Positions 22,779-33,447 of a stretch of DNA of 64,000 nt are shown here, piece by piece. Positions within the stretch are counted from its first letter, which is position 1. Each line of letters opens with the position of its first letter. Location of the stretch: the NCBI GenBank assembly GCA_023897205.1, contig JAHWDD010000002.1, forward strand, positions 4,402,001 to 4,466,000. The letters are read 5' to 3'. The position numbers and the translations under genes were made by a program. Source of the stretch: Exophiala sp. HKRS030. Lineage: Eukaryota > Ascomycota > Eurotiomycetes > Chaetothyriales > Herpotrichiellaceae. The notes beneath the pieces are model-generated. The model saw nothing but the letters and a program-made list of their open reading frames with translations. It did no database searches and was not told where the DNA came from.

Positions 22779-22840
22779 CTCACCTCACCTTACCTCACCT
22801 TTCCTCACCTTTCCTCACCTTTCCTCACCTTTCCTCACCT
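22779..22840. repeat. TTCCTCACCT minisatellite
   Basis: Four exact 10-bp copies (22801-22840) preceded by two degenerate ones. Polypyrimidine on the plus strand. Confidence 0.9.
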
Positions 22841-24345
22841 CGATTGATATTGCCAGCGCCAGTGTCTCCAACAGTCCAACTACCTACCACCTGCCTACCA
22901 CATAGGCACAGAGTACCGAGTACTGAGTACCGTCGCCCCTCAGCACTGGCATCTTCGGTACCCGAAGCATCTACTTATTAGTACCAACCCGCAGTACCTG
23001 ATAGGGGCACTAGGGACTAGGGACGCCTGTAAGCTTCCTCGTGCTGCGTGCATCTTTAGTCCATTCCCCGCTCAATTCAGTCAAAGACTTTTCTTTATAC
23101 GTTATTCCTCCCTTGACACCTATCCAGTCAGAGTCAGTTAGTTAGATACAGTTATAAGTATGTCCAGTAGTCAGTCCTGGGGCCCCTACGAGCCTCCATA
23201 ACCTCCTTAGCCCTACCCACCCACCATTGAGACTCCAGAGGCCCAAGTTAAGCATCAGTAAATGGATCAAGTCAATCATCTCCCGTGATGATGCGGTCAC
23301 TTACTACTAACTACGTTTAGGTGTAGCTAATTCTGTATTGAGTTCCGAGTTACAGATTCACAGAGTCATCACCAATCATCTGCTCACTATCCTGTCGGCA
23401 TCTCAAGCAGATCCTCCTCAAAACCCATCCAGTCTCCAGCTAGGACGGTTCCCCTACCAATCACATCGGCTGAGTTGAGTGGCCCAGAGGCCCATGCATA
23501 GAAGGCTTGTCGACGCATCTGTCGAACTTTGTTGAGGGGTCCACGGGGTCCCGAGGGCTGCTCTAAGCCTCTAGGCCTCTAATTGACTAGCCCTAACTCC
23601 TACTGTACTGTATGGAGTGGGTGACGAGTATACTACTCACCTGCTACTCACACTACTGTAAGTTACTTTTGTGCCGATTCCCTTGGGCCCTACGAGCCCT
23701 GCAAGCCCTGTAAGCCCTGTAAACCCTGCCAGGCATTCATTTTCCATCTTGATGCTTTTCACAATGCTGCGAACGACAAGAGCATAACCGAGGGCCTGGG
23801 AGCCTAGGGAACCAGAGCCACCCAAGGATCCCTGAGTAAACTCACGAGCACAACAGGGTTTCAATGACATGCTGTAGTGCCACGACTGCACACCCTGAGT
23901 GACCCTGATTCCTACGGAGAACTGCTGTCCCACAAGGTTTGTACTCTATCCGTACAACCGTTTGCCAACCGTGCCAACCTTGCCCTGTGATACTAAATCA
24001 AGGGATAGAAGATAAGTTTCTACCTAGGGACAACTGACAACAGACACGAGCAACAATGTGCACCGTGCGCTTACCGTGCGACGGGATCTGAGCGCAACAG
24101 CCTGAGCCAGTGAGCCCTGTTCCGACACGGATGAAACAAGCCGTAAGCAGTTCCACTTTCCAATCAACTCAACGTCTGTCCATCGGTCAGGATTCAGCGT
24201 TCAGGATTCAGGAAATCTACGGTCAGAATTATTTCGAGAATCCATGTCTCCATGGGCACTGGCCAGTGGCCCCAGACGCATGGCACACGACACGACGCTG
24301 CTTGCGCAACAAGACTTGACGGTAACTAGGCGAGATGGCATGTTG

Positions 24346-24388
24346 CCCTCATTACCCTCATCACCCTCATTACCCTCATCGCCCTCAG
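24346..24388. repeat. CCCTCATTA/C minisatellite
   Basis: Four to five 9-bp copies alternating CCCTCATTA, CCCTCATCA and CCCTCATCG. Confidence 0.85.
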
Positions 24389-26092
24389 ACCTTGACAAGC
24401 GACAAGCAACGCCTTAGTTACGGAATGCAATACGCACTCACTCAACTCTCACCATCAAGCCCTGGAATCACGGAGAATTGTGACGCGCTTTTCACGTCAA
24501 CTTCTTTCTTCCCTCTCCACACAACCTCTTCCCCCCCCCTCTCCTCCGTCTCCCGTGGACATTTCAGGCGCTCCCCTGCACATCGTACCCATTTTCAAGG
24601 TGCATATTTATGCATTCCTCAGGCAGTACCGGCTATGACCGAGGAGGTCCCGAGTACCTTGTCACGCCTGTAAACTTCCCAAAAGGCCCGAACTGGTCTG
24701 CCTGAGCTCTGAACTCGGCAGATCTATCATCTTAGTCAATGACATGTTCGTCCGGAAATCCAACTCGAGAAAAACCCCCTTGTGCACCTAGGTCATGAAC
24801 GAGACGGGGCCATCTACTTCCGTCTTCTGGAAAGTGCTCAAAATAGTCACAGGCATCATGGGTGAAAAGAGTGTCCGTGATCCTCTCTCGAAAAGAAAAA
24901 AAAAGAGTAATTGCATCATACACGGCCAAGGGCGATTCGCCAAACACTCGTCGTAGGTCAGATGTCAATCATCACGAATGAGCTTGCTGCCCTCAGACTG
25001 CAGCTGACCCATCCACTCGGCTTAAAAGAGGGCGCCAATCAGCATCTCATCTCGAGGCAGCACTACTGCAAATGGACCTCATCCCGCTGCAACAGAAGCT
25101 CATGGCTTGTCAATTCTGCCTTTGACTACATGTCAAGTGCTCATGGCACCGAAACCACAGAGTCTAGCTATCTTTAATCATCATGATGAGAGTGGCCTAA
25201 CAGTAAGTGGGTGAAGTGAGTGAGTACGAGGACATATGCCCAGGGATGATGCTGTCGGAAGATCAGTTGCTCAAGATGACAAAATTCAGGACATGATCAA
25301 TTCTTCGAAACATGAATCCTTGATTGTCCAAATCAACCTTGCTAACTCATGCCGTGCAAGTCATTAGCTCGGCAGCGACCGTGCAGACTGTCACACACGC
25401 CCGCCGAACAAATACGGACCACGTGAGCATGTTCTGGACCAGACCGACGACATGCTTGTCAAACTGTCAACAAACACTTGTCACCCTACTCTTCCTGTCG
25501 CCACTCAATGTTGCTACGGAGATCAAGTCCGAATCGTCGAGTCATCCAAGAGTCTTGACCACACATCCGACCTGACGGTAGGAGACTGTCTTCCCACCTG
25601 AGGCAATTACCGACGGAAAGACAATATCAGCTTCGCTGACTGGTCCGTCGAGAATTGTCCTTTCCAGTCAAATCCTGGACTCTCGAACTCTACCCCTTCC
25701 GCACTAGTAATCACCACCGATGCACAAGTAAGCATTTGAAGGTGCTGCAGTTCAAATTCTCGGCTAGTCGTTCAAAGTATGTCAACACGACCAGAGCAGT
25801 CCCACGCTGACGACGCAAACCCCAGACTTCAGTGGACTGGATGGCCTCCCCGGCTAAACTGTCGCACCATGTCCGGCATGTGTCTTTGTCTTGCCGACAA
25901 TCGATCGAGGGATGGGTTGGGGTAGAGGCCTAGCTTGAAGATGCAGATGCACGCTACTAAGTGCCTCCAACTGCCCAGTATCTTGCACCATCGACCACTG
26001 GACTCTCACACCACACGTGTTATGATCCAAAGCCTGTACTGATACCGTAAATTCTGAAAACGCCGATATTACCCGAAGCCTTGTTTCGGATT

Positions 26093-26604
26093 CTATAGAC
26101 CACCATGAATTCTGAAACTGCTGACAACCAGCACCAGCATGTTGATGACCCCCCACAGTAAAGGGGTCCAAGTACTCATGCTGAAGTAACCAGCGTTGTA
26201 AACCGCACCCAGGATCAGGCCAACAATGCTTCCTGCAAACAATGCCTCTAAACCCCCAATCACGATGTACACGATTGGTATCAGCCACACCCAGCTAAGT
26301 GTCTCACCGATAGGATTTTCTCCCAGCAACTTCTTGTTCTTCGCGCTGAGTTTCCTGCCTGCTGGCGTCTTTAGATATTTCCGTCGATGATTTGCTGAAT
26401 TAAACTGCATGAGCACAGCCCAGATGGCGACAAACAGATGTGCAGACCCTGTGCATATCAAGGTCCAGTAGACGACGTATCGATAGATGTCCGATAGAAA
26501 ATAGAGATATTGTGCCTCGCCGGGATCAGCACGGACAGGGTAGTAAAGGGCAGGCCAGTCTGGCACTGAGTAGGAGAGGGGGCACCTTGGCCGTAGCTCG
26601 TCAT
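26093..26604 (-). CDS. TMEM170-like integral membrane protein, with a frame break
   Basis: Small endomembrane protein. ATG at 26604 opens MTSYGQGAP; at the G5 run (26578-26582; C5 on the coding strand) one base is missing. Adding it continues LSYSVPDWPALYYPVRAD and gives a single-exon 170-aa protein. Four hydrophobic segments follow: RYVVYWTLICTGSAHLFV, TLSWVWLIPIVYIVIGGLEA, FAGSIVGLILGAVYNAGYF and LLWGVINMLVLVVSSF. The GSIVGLILGAVYNAG segment and the closing VVSSFR match the pattern of TMEM170 proteins, which in animals act in ER and nuclear-envelope shape. A CAGCAG/GAGGAG repeat lies just upstream (26616-26645). An alternative two-exon model with a rare AAG acceptor is less likely. Confidence 0.72.
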
Positions 26605-26615
26605 TTCGAGTCGTG

Positions 26616-26645
26616 ACAGCAGCAGCAGCAGGAGGAGGAGGAGGA
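26616..26645. repeat. CAG/GAG trinucleotide repeat upstream of the TMEM170-like gene
   Basis: Five AGC units followed by five AGG units on the plus strand, in the presumed leader. Confidence 0.8.
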
Positions 26646-27211
26646 AAAGTACCGAGTCGCGGCGCAGGTATCGACCAGCTTCGAGTTGTTCACCATGGTA
26701 CAGTTGTTCATCATGCGTCTCTTGATGGCTGCGATGAATGTTGCCAACTTGACAATGACATCTCCAAAATCTTAGAGGTCGGATAAACTACGGCCCTCTG
26801 CCGATTGGCTGGTACCTGGGGCAAGATTTATACCGTCTCTGTCGCTAAGTACAAACTCATACCATTCACAGCATACACCGAACGCATCTAGCCACATGAA
26901 TACCGTCAACAACCACATGCTTATGGCACCCGAGCATTGAGAGCATTGTGTATAGATTTCCAGGTATAAAACCATCATTCTTCTACAGCCATCGGCCTCC
27001 AGAATCCGTACCTAATGGGCCAAATATGTGGTCCAGCGGACAAGTCATCCGTTGTACCAATTTCATCATCACCGCGTCATACGTGACTTGACGTAAGTAT
27101 GGGAGAGTCGCGAGCCATGTTATTTGTTGAGCAATCGTCAAGTTAAGTCTACAGATCAAGGGTAAGTAAGGACAAAATCACATAAATAAATCTCCATTTC
27201 ATACCTTACCA
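26646..27211. other. Divergent promoter region
   Basis: Between the TMEM170-like gene and the SDR gene. No gene seen; GC falls relative to the SDR gene. Confidence 0.45.
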
Positions 27212-28279
27212 ATGCCACCAAGACCATCAGCACGAATTCTTAGATCTAGTAGAGGATTCCAAGTCCGATCAACAATCCAGACAACACCTTTGTACGCCTC
27301 ACGGAAATCGTTGACTCCATCTACAACGGCTTCATCTCGACTTGCAGTTCTCACCAAGCAGTTCTCAACGACATCCAGCATGGGCAGCCTCAACGACCAC
27401 AACCAGCCGTTCCGACTGGACAAGCTCTTCAATGTCCAGGACAAAGTCGCCCTGATCACAGGAGGCGGGAGCGGAATCGGACTCATGGCCACCCAGGCAT
27501 TAGCCACCAACGGCGCCAAAGTCTACATCGTCGGACGCACGGAGGAAAAGCTCGAGAGAGTCGCCGAGACGTTCGGCAAGGACATCCCCGGGCAAATCAT
27601 CCCCATCACGGCCGACGTGTCGAAAAAGGACGAGATCAAGAACCTCGTCGAAACCATCTCATCCAAGGAGAAATGCCTGTGCATCCTCATCAACAACGCC
27701 GGCATCGCGCTGAACACCCAAACGACCGAAGCCAAGACGGCACAGGAAATGTCCAAGAACCTGTTCGACGACGAGAACGAGACGTTCGAGATGTGGACAG
27801 ACACATACCGGACCAACGTGCCACAACTGTTCTTCATGACCACCGCCTTCCTCCCACTCCTGGAAGCCGCACACAAGCACAACGACAACTTCTCCGGCAC
27901 GGTGATCAACATCTCGTCCATCTCGGGCATTGTCAAGACGGCGCAGCACCACTTCGCATACAACGCGTCCAAAGCGGCCGCCATCCACCTCACGACGATG
28001 CTGTCCAACGAAGTCGCCAGCAACGGCATCCGCATCCGCATCAACAGCATCGCCCCGGGCGTCTTCCCCAGCGAGATGACCACCGGCGGCGAGAGCGACC
28101 ACAACCAGAAATCCCATATCCCCAGGGAGAAGTACGCTGATAAAGTGCCCGCCAGCAGGCCCGGCTCTGACAGCGACATGGCTAATGCCATCTTGTTTGC
28201 CGCCACGAACCAATATCTCAACGGCCAGACCGTCGCTGTCGATGGCGGCTACATCATCAGTGCCGGTGCTGGAGCGTAG
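27212..28279 (+). CDS. Short-chain dehydrogenase/reductase, likely mitochondrial
   Basis: 355 aa, single exon, unusually GC-rich codons. Residues 1-56 are Arg/Ser/Thr-rich without acids (ARILRSSRGFQVRSTIQTT), a mitochondrial targeting type; a second ATG at 27380 (MGSLNDHN) could make a cytosolic form. The Rossmann fold follows: ITGGGSGIG (cofactor loop), INNAG, NISSISG (catalytic Ser), FAYNASKAA (catalytic Tyr and Lys) and IAPGVFPSEMTTGG. It ends NGQTVAVDGGYIISAG as in classical SDRs. The Arg in VGRTEEKL just after beta-2 favours NADPH. Convergent with the MFS gene, 527 bp away. Substrate unknown. Confidence 0.9.
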   Translation: MPPRPSARILRSSRGFQVRSTIQTTPLYASRKSLTPSTTASSRLAVLTKQFSTTSSMGSLNDHNQPFRLDKLFNVQDKVALITGGGSGIGLMATQALATNGAKVYIVGRTEEKLERVAETFGKDIPGQIIPITADVSKKDEIKNLVETISSKEKCLCILINNAGIALNTQTTEAKTAQEMSKNLFDDENETFEMWTDTYRTNVPQLFFMTTAFLPLLEAAHKHNDNFSGTVINISSISGIVKTAQHHFAYNASKAAAIHLTTMLSNEVASNGIRIRINSIAPGVFPSEMTTGGESDHNQKSHIPREKYADKVPASRPGSDSDMANAILFAATNQYLNGQTVAVDGGYIISAGAGA

Positions 28280-28806
28280 ACTCAACACGAGTGATTTAAA
28301 CCAAGTCTGGCATTTCCCCTGGTTGGCGTATGACTCGCGCCGTTCCGTTCCGCTTTGATCATGTAACTATAATATATGTATGGTTTTGGGGGGGGACCGA
28401 TAATGACTCCGCAAGCAATGCGAATCATCAAGCCATGGATTGATAACGAGCATATCTTGCTTCTACGTGTAGGTTATAGGGGTGATGTCAATTGTGACAA
28501 GTTAGGTGCAACTAACACTTGCCAAACTGTTACGGAGTGGTGATCATCATCAGCATTCAGAGGTGGGAACAGATCTATGATATATCCCTTCAAACTCCAC
28601 CCTAATGTACAGTTCTGCATCCCATGTGATGAGCACAAAAAAAAGATCAAACGACCTGTATATGTCTTGAGATGGACCTTTGACGATTTCGCAATGCCAC
28701 ACAGGCCCGTGACCCAGACCATCGCCTGCTCAACGCCTGGCCAATGGAGATTTCCAGCAAGGAAACAGGACCAGAAGAAACGTTTACATGCAGACATCGT
28801 GTCAAA
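28280..28806. other. Convergent intergenic region
   Basis: 3' regions of the SDR and MFS genes. It includes a G8 run (28388-28395). No gene seen. Confidence 0.5.
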
Positions 28807-30613
28807 TCATACAAGGTCGTTCTTCTTCTTCGTCACGTTATTGCTCTGTGATCCATTTTCCTCAATCCTCTTCTCATCCTCAACCTGTCGATGCTCACTA
28901 GGAGCAGCCTCTGGATTCCTCGCATCGGCTGCACGCTTCTGCTCCTCCGCTACAGCCTTCAAGTTGACCCAAGGCATGAGCACGGTGCCGAAGACAGTGG
29001 CAGAAGCGACGGCGACACCGACGTAGAACGCATGTCTGAGTGCCAAGTTGTAGACTTGCAGGACGGCCGGGAGGGTTTCGGGACTGACGACGTGGCGGAG
29101 TTCGGTGGCGCCCGTGAGCACGACAGAGCGGCTGTCGATGCCCGGGATGTTATCTAGGCCGGCGGCGAGTTTACTGTTGAACACATTGTTGGCGATGCTG
29201 ACGATAACAGAGCCGCCGAGCTGCTGCGCGAAGAACATAGTGCTTGTGCCAGTGGGGACGTCTTTCTTCGCAAGGACTGTCTGTGCCGCGACGCTGGGCT
29301 GCTGCATGCCCAGACCCAGGCCGATGCCCCAGAGGACTTGATAGCCGATCCACGCGCGGTGGTTGGTGTCGGTGGCGAATGTCGAGATCATTCCGGCCCC
29401 GATCGGTGTGATGACTGTAGCCAGGTACATCCATGTAGTGTAGTAGCCGAGTTTCTTGGTGCCGAAGCCCGCGAGTGCAGCGGCGGTAGTCAGGCCGAGA
29501 ATGGCAGGGAGGTTCATGATTCCTGAGTGCACGGCAGATGCATTCTTGATCGCTTGGAACCAGATCGGTAGGAAGTACACAAAGGTGATCATGTTGGCTC
29601 CGCTGAAAAATGAGTAGATGACTCCTGCAATGATGGAGCGGTTCTTGAGGATCCGTGGTGGGAGCGTTGCGAATTCCTGACGCCAGCCTTGGACCACAAC
29701 GAAGCCGATGAACAGGATACCCGACAGCGTGAGTAAGACGATGATCCGGGCGCTTGACCACGCATAGGTGACACCGCCCCATTCCAGCGCTAAGAGGAAG
29801 CAGACGATCGACGGCATAAAGAGTGCCGTGCCGAGAGGATCAAGTTGGTTGAGCTGAGCCTTCAGCGACAGCTTCTCCTTCTCTGCTTGCTGTGGTAAAT
29901 GGAGGACGAAAAAAAGAATCATGACGGTTACGCCCCCAACGGGAAGGTTGATGTAGAAGCACCATCGCCAACTGACCTTGTCGGTGAAGAGCCCGCCGAG
30001 GAGCGGTCCAGCTACTGAGGCAATAGCGAACACTGCACCAAATGCTCCCATGAAAGCGGGACGCTTTTCGAGTGGTAAGACGCGAATGACAATCGCGATG
30101 GCCCCAGACATGATACCAGCGCTACCCATGCCTGCAATGGCTCGACCGATGATCAGTGCAGTCGAATTGGGAGCGGCACCGCAGACCAACGACCCGAGCT
30201 CGAAGATCCCAATGCAGCTCAGGTAGACCCATTTCGTGTTATAAAAAGTATAGACACGACCCATGAGTAGTTGAAATGATGCCATGGTCAACAAGTAGGC
30301 GGACGCGTACCAACCAACATCGTTTAGGGAGTTGAAGCGATTTGTTATGGTGGGGATAGCTGTTGCAATGATAGTACGATCCTAACAAGCGTGAGTGCGG
30401 CGTTTGGGATGGCCTCTAGATCGGGTACCATACCAATGCCATCAGGAAAGCAACGAACATCAACGAGCCCACAATAGCAATTGTCTTGCCGGTCGAATGG
30501 CGGTATTCCTCTTCAAAAGGATTCGGCTTGGAATTGGCATTCGGACTCTGTGTTGAATCCTCTCCTGGTGGAGCCGTTATATCCTTGACTCGCTTTGACT
30601 TTTTGAAAATCAT
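28807..30613 (-). CDS. MFS drug:H+ antiporter, DHA2 (14-TM) type
   Basis: 584 aa in two exons (intron 30382-30433, 52 bp, GTATGG to GTTAG). The ATG at 30613 opens a hydrophilic N-terminus of about 45 residues (MIFKKSKRVKD), then the first membrane helix (TIAIVGSLMFVAFLMAL) leading to DRTIIATAIPTITNRF, the D1 motif of DHA2 exporters. Motif A-like LLMGRVYTFYNTKW and antiporter motif C AGPLLGGLFTDKVSWRWCF are present, and the count of helices is near 14. The protein is expected in the plasma membrane, exporting toxic or secondary compounds. It shares a divergent promoter of about 900 bp with the second SDR gene at 31508, and a zinc-cluster regulator follows, so co-regulation is plausible. Confidence 0.92.
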
Positions 30614-31507
30614 AGCGCCGACGAAGTGATGCAGTGGTATTTTGGTCTGCAATTAAGTGACTTGGGAAAATGGTTTTGTTCTGCTATAGATGTTCTCTCA
30701 GCCAGCGACGTGCTGCAGACGTGATAGAGGGCCATTTTGTCGTTGGTAGCCATATCATCTGCTTTATATCATACACCAGGGTTCGGGGACGCTCCTACTC
30801 CTCGGACGCGAATCGTCAACTAGCGCACTGCTTGACGCCATGAGGTTTATTTGCATGAGGTTGGATCGGACAATAGGAGGACAGGGAGTCCAGCTCGCGT
30901 AGAGCCTCGAAGGTGATCTCGGGCCTTCGAGTAAAGGAGCGGCCGAAGAAGTTGACAAAAGCCCGAATTAAGGAGGGTTTGTTTAAGTTTGGTGCTTTTG
31001 TTGTCCGATTCATGCCAAATGGAGACATGGATGCGACACTAAAAAACTCTAATTCAACGGCTCCCTGTGACGTAAGGAAGTTACTAATTCTTTGAGGATT
31101 AGTGCTTGAACACCCTTTTGGGCCTTGTCACCACTGCGTATAAACACGTGAAGATGTCCGTGGTTCTCTTGATACGCTGGCATGAACCGACGACATCAAT
31201 TCGATATCATGCAATTTATACTTATGAGGATCTGATGTTGCACAGGTTTGTTTGACTCTCATGATGTGGCCATGCTAACCAGCTGTCGACCATACCAGAC
31301 GGACATTTGCATCCGTCCCAAGGCACTTCAGTCCCGCCGTGACATCAGTGATATCCATCCATGATTTGAAAGATGACGTCTGATAACAAAAACTAAGAAT
31401 TTGGGCAAGTAAATAGTATGTACAGATATTTTCATGTCTACTCGGCACTGAGTGTTTGATTCTTCTCAAATTATATTTTATCTCTAACCACGGAAGCGTC
31501 GTGCAAA
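30614..31507. other. Divergent promoter between the MFS and SDR genes
   Basis: 894 bp, no gene supported. It could hold sites for the neighbouring zinc-cluster factor, but no clear CGG-N-CCG pair was identified by eye. Confidence 0.45.
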
Positions 31508-32551
31508 ATGGAAACAATCAAGAATACAGTGAAGGAGGTTACCAGCTCAGAATCCCCATTTCAACAGGGTTTCAAAGTCCCAATCACACACCAGGATGTT
31601 CCAGGTAAACAAGGAGATCTGCCCATCGAGCCTGTGAGTACTGAGCTTCCAACCGAGGATGGAGGTTTGCAGACATACAAGGCTGCAGGAAAGCTGCAAG
31701 ATAAAAAGGCTCTGATCACTGGTGGTGACAGTGGCATCGGCCGAGCCATTGCCATCCTGTTCGCCATGGAAGGCGCCGATAGTGTCATTGCCTATCTACC
31801 TGAAGAAGAGGAAGATGCCCAAGAGACAAAGCGTCAAGTTGAAAAGCATGGCAGGTCTTGTCACCTGATCAGTACCGACCTGAGAAAGTTTGAAAACAAT
31901 CAAAAAGTCGCTGATTTTGCATTTGAGAAGTTGGGTAGAGTGAACATCTTGGTGAGCTTCGCTGTTCCTTCCATCATTGAGCCCCACCCTTTGATACATT
32001 GAACCAGGTCAACAATGCCGCCTACCAAATGATGCAACAAGACATCACCGACATTACCAATGAACAATGGATCAAGACTTTCGATACCAATATCCACTCG
32101 TTCTTCTTCCTTTCGAAATTGATTGTTCCTCGCATGAAACGAGGTGACACAGTCATCAACTGTGCATCAATCAATGCATATATCGGCCGACCTGATCTTC
32201 TCGATTATACCTCTACTAAAGGAGGTGAGTGGTTTTCTAACTTCGATCCAGCTCCGCTCAGGTTTTTGACTAACTTGCCTCTCCAGCTATTGTGTCTTTC
32301 ACACGCGGTCTCGCCAATCAACAGATGAGCAAGGGCATCCGTGTCAATGCAGTGTGTCCAGGCCCGGTTTGGACGCCGTTAATTCCTAGTACAATGGACC
32401 GATCAGCACAAGACCAATTTACCTCGCCAATGGGGAGACCCGCTCAACCAAGTGAAATCGCCACTTGTTTCGTATTCTTGGCGAGCCCGGATAGCAGTAT
32501 GATCAGTGGCCAGAGCCTCCATCCTAACGGGGTGTTATCGTCAACGGATAA
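31508..32551 (+). CDS. SDR oxidoreductase of the YghA/glucose-dehydrogenase-like type, with a frame break
   Basis: Three exons with introns 31952-32007 (56 bp) and 32225-32286 (62 bp), both GTGAGY to CAG. The N-terminal tail with FKVPITHQDVPGKQGDLP is the mark of the YghA-like SDRs found in bacteria and fungi. Core: ITGGDSGIGRA, LVNNAAYQM, INCASINAY (Ser), DYTSTKGA (Tyr, Lys), VNAVCPGPVWTPL. Uncorrected, the frame ends at 32561 with an odd tail (NGVLSSTDKVL). One base added in the G4 run at 32529-32532 gives HPNGGVIVNG and a stop at 32549-32551, the normal end of this family, for 308 aa. The reaction is NAD(P)-dependent on an unknown sugar or alcohol. Confidence 0.88.
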
Positions 32552-32561
32552 GGTACTATAA

Positions 32562-33447
32562 CCATGGTTTCATGTTTAAAGTCCTGCGAAGTTGAAGAAA
32601 ATGATGGCAATTAGCGCAGAGTCACAACGGCGTGACATGTTCATGGTGATGATGCCGGATAATGGAGGGTGCTGAGGTCAGGTCTAGCGAAATATCATCT
32701 CTATAATCTATCTACGAGCTTATGCGTCCCAAGGCATCTAAAGTGAGCAATACATCTGCCTGAACCTTGGCCGGGCAACGGATGTCGTCTCAATCGTTTA
32801 GGTGTGACTCGTGAGAAAGCCGACATTAACCCGCATCCAGGCTTCAGCCTTATGACCTTGTCTTCCCCGCCACTGCGCGCCAAAATGCTTGTTTGTACGG
32901 TGGCAAGAGTACTCCGTAGGCATTCCACGAGGCTTATTCAATAAACGCGTGGGGCAAAATATTCTCGTGTTCTATATCTCAGTGGACCATTTTCCCCGTG
33001 AATATTCACACCGCAGTGTTTTATTCTCGTAGCGTTCGAGTTATCGTTACGCAGGTTGAATTAGTGTCAACGTACCATCCGAGCAAGGGCATCAAATGCC
33101 AAGCCTGGCTTTTTCCAGGTTTCAAGTTGCTGCCTGATGGTGCTTCCTGGCCTTTTGCACCATTTCATCTCATTTCTCTCTCAGCTTCAGATTTGTAGCT
33201 CGGAGATTTAAACAGCATCTGACTATTAGGTTGCAGCACTTTGACTGAGTTGGACAAACTTCTTGAATGAACCGATGAGCTTGTCACTGTCCTCCACATT
33301 GACCAATTAGAAACCCGGCGGAATTCAAGGCCACCCATTCGTTTTCGGCTCAGCCGTGCATCGTATAAATCAAGCTACTATCGCTGGAATCATCCTGAAT
33401 GGCGACCAGACTCACCGAACTGGATCAGAAAGAATAGCATTGTCAAA
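32562..33447. other. Intergenic promoter region
   Basis: No gene. One reverse copy of the recurrent nonamer (TACTCCGTA, 32910-32918). Confidence 0.5.

Larger units (their letters stand above)
21360..26092. other. Gene-poor, repeat-rich region of 4.7 kb
   Basis: The Rim15 leader and then no supported gene. Contains GTGCGTGGT repeats, two copies of TACGGAGTAC (21960-21969, 22075-22084), GGTAGGTA-like runs (21950-22020, 22320-22380), a GGGCCCTGGGACCC duplication (22615-22645), CCTCACCTTT and CCCTCATTA minisatellites and an AAGCCCTGTA repeat (about 23690-23735). Open frames at 23637-23933 and 24732-24968 lack starts or follow the repeats. Confidence 0.55.

Noticed and set aside
24732..24968. 78-codon minus frame with protein-like composition
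   Set aside because: No ATG, a stop directly upstream and no splice acceptor.
26585..26714. Two-exon model for the TMEM170-like gene starting at 26714
   Set aside because: Needs a rare AAG acceptor; a one-base correction gives a clean single exon of exact length.
27523..28288. Long open frames antisense to the first SDR (232 and 209 codons)
   Set aside because: They mirror the GC-rich codons of the SDR gene, have no domains, and lie wholly within it.
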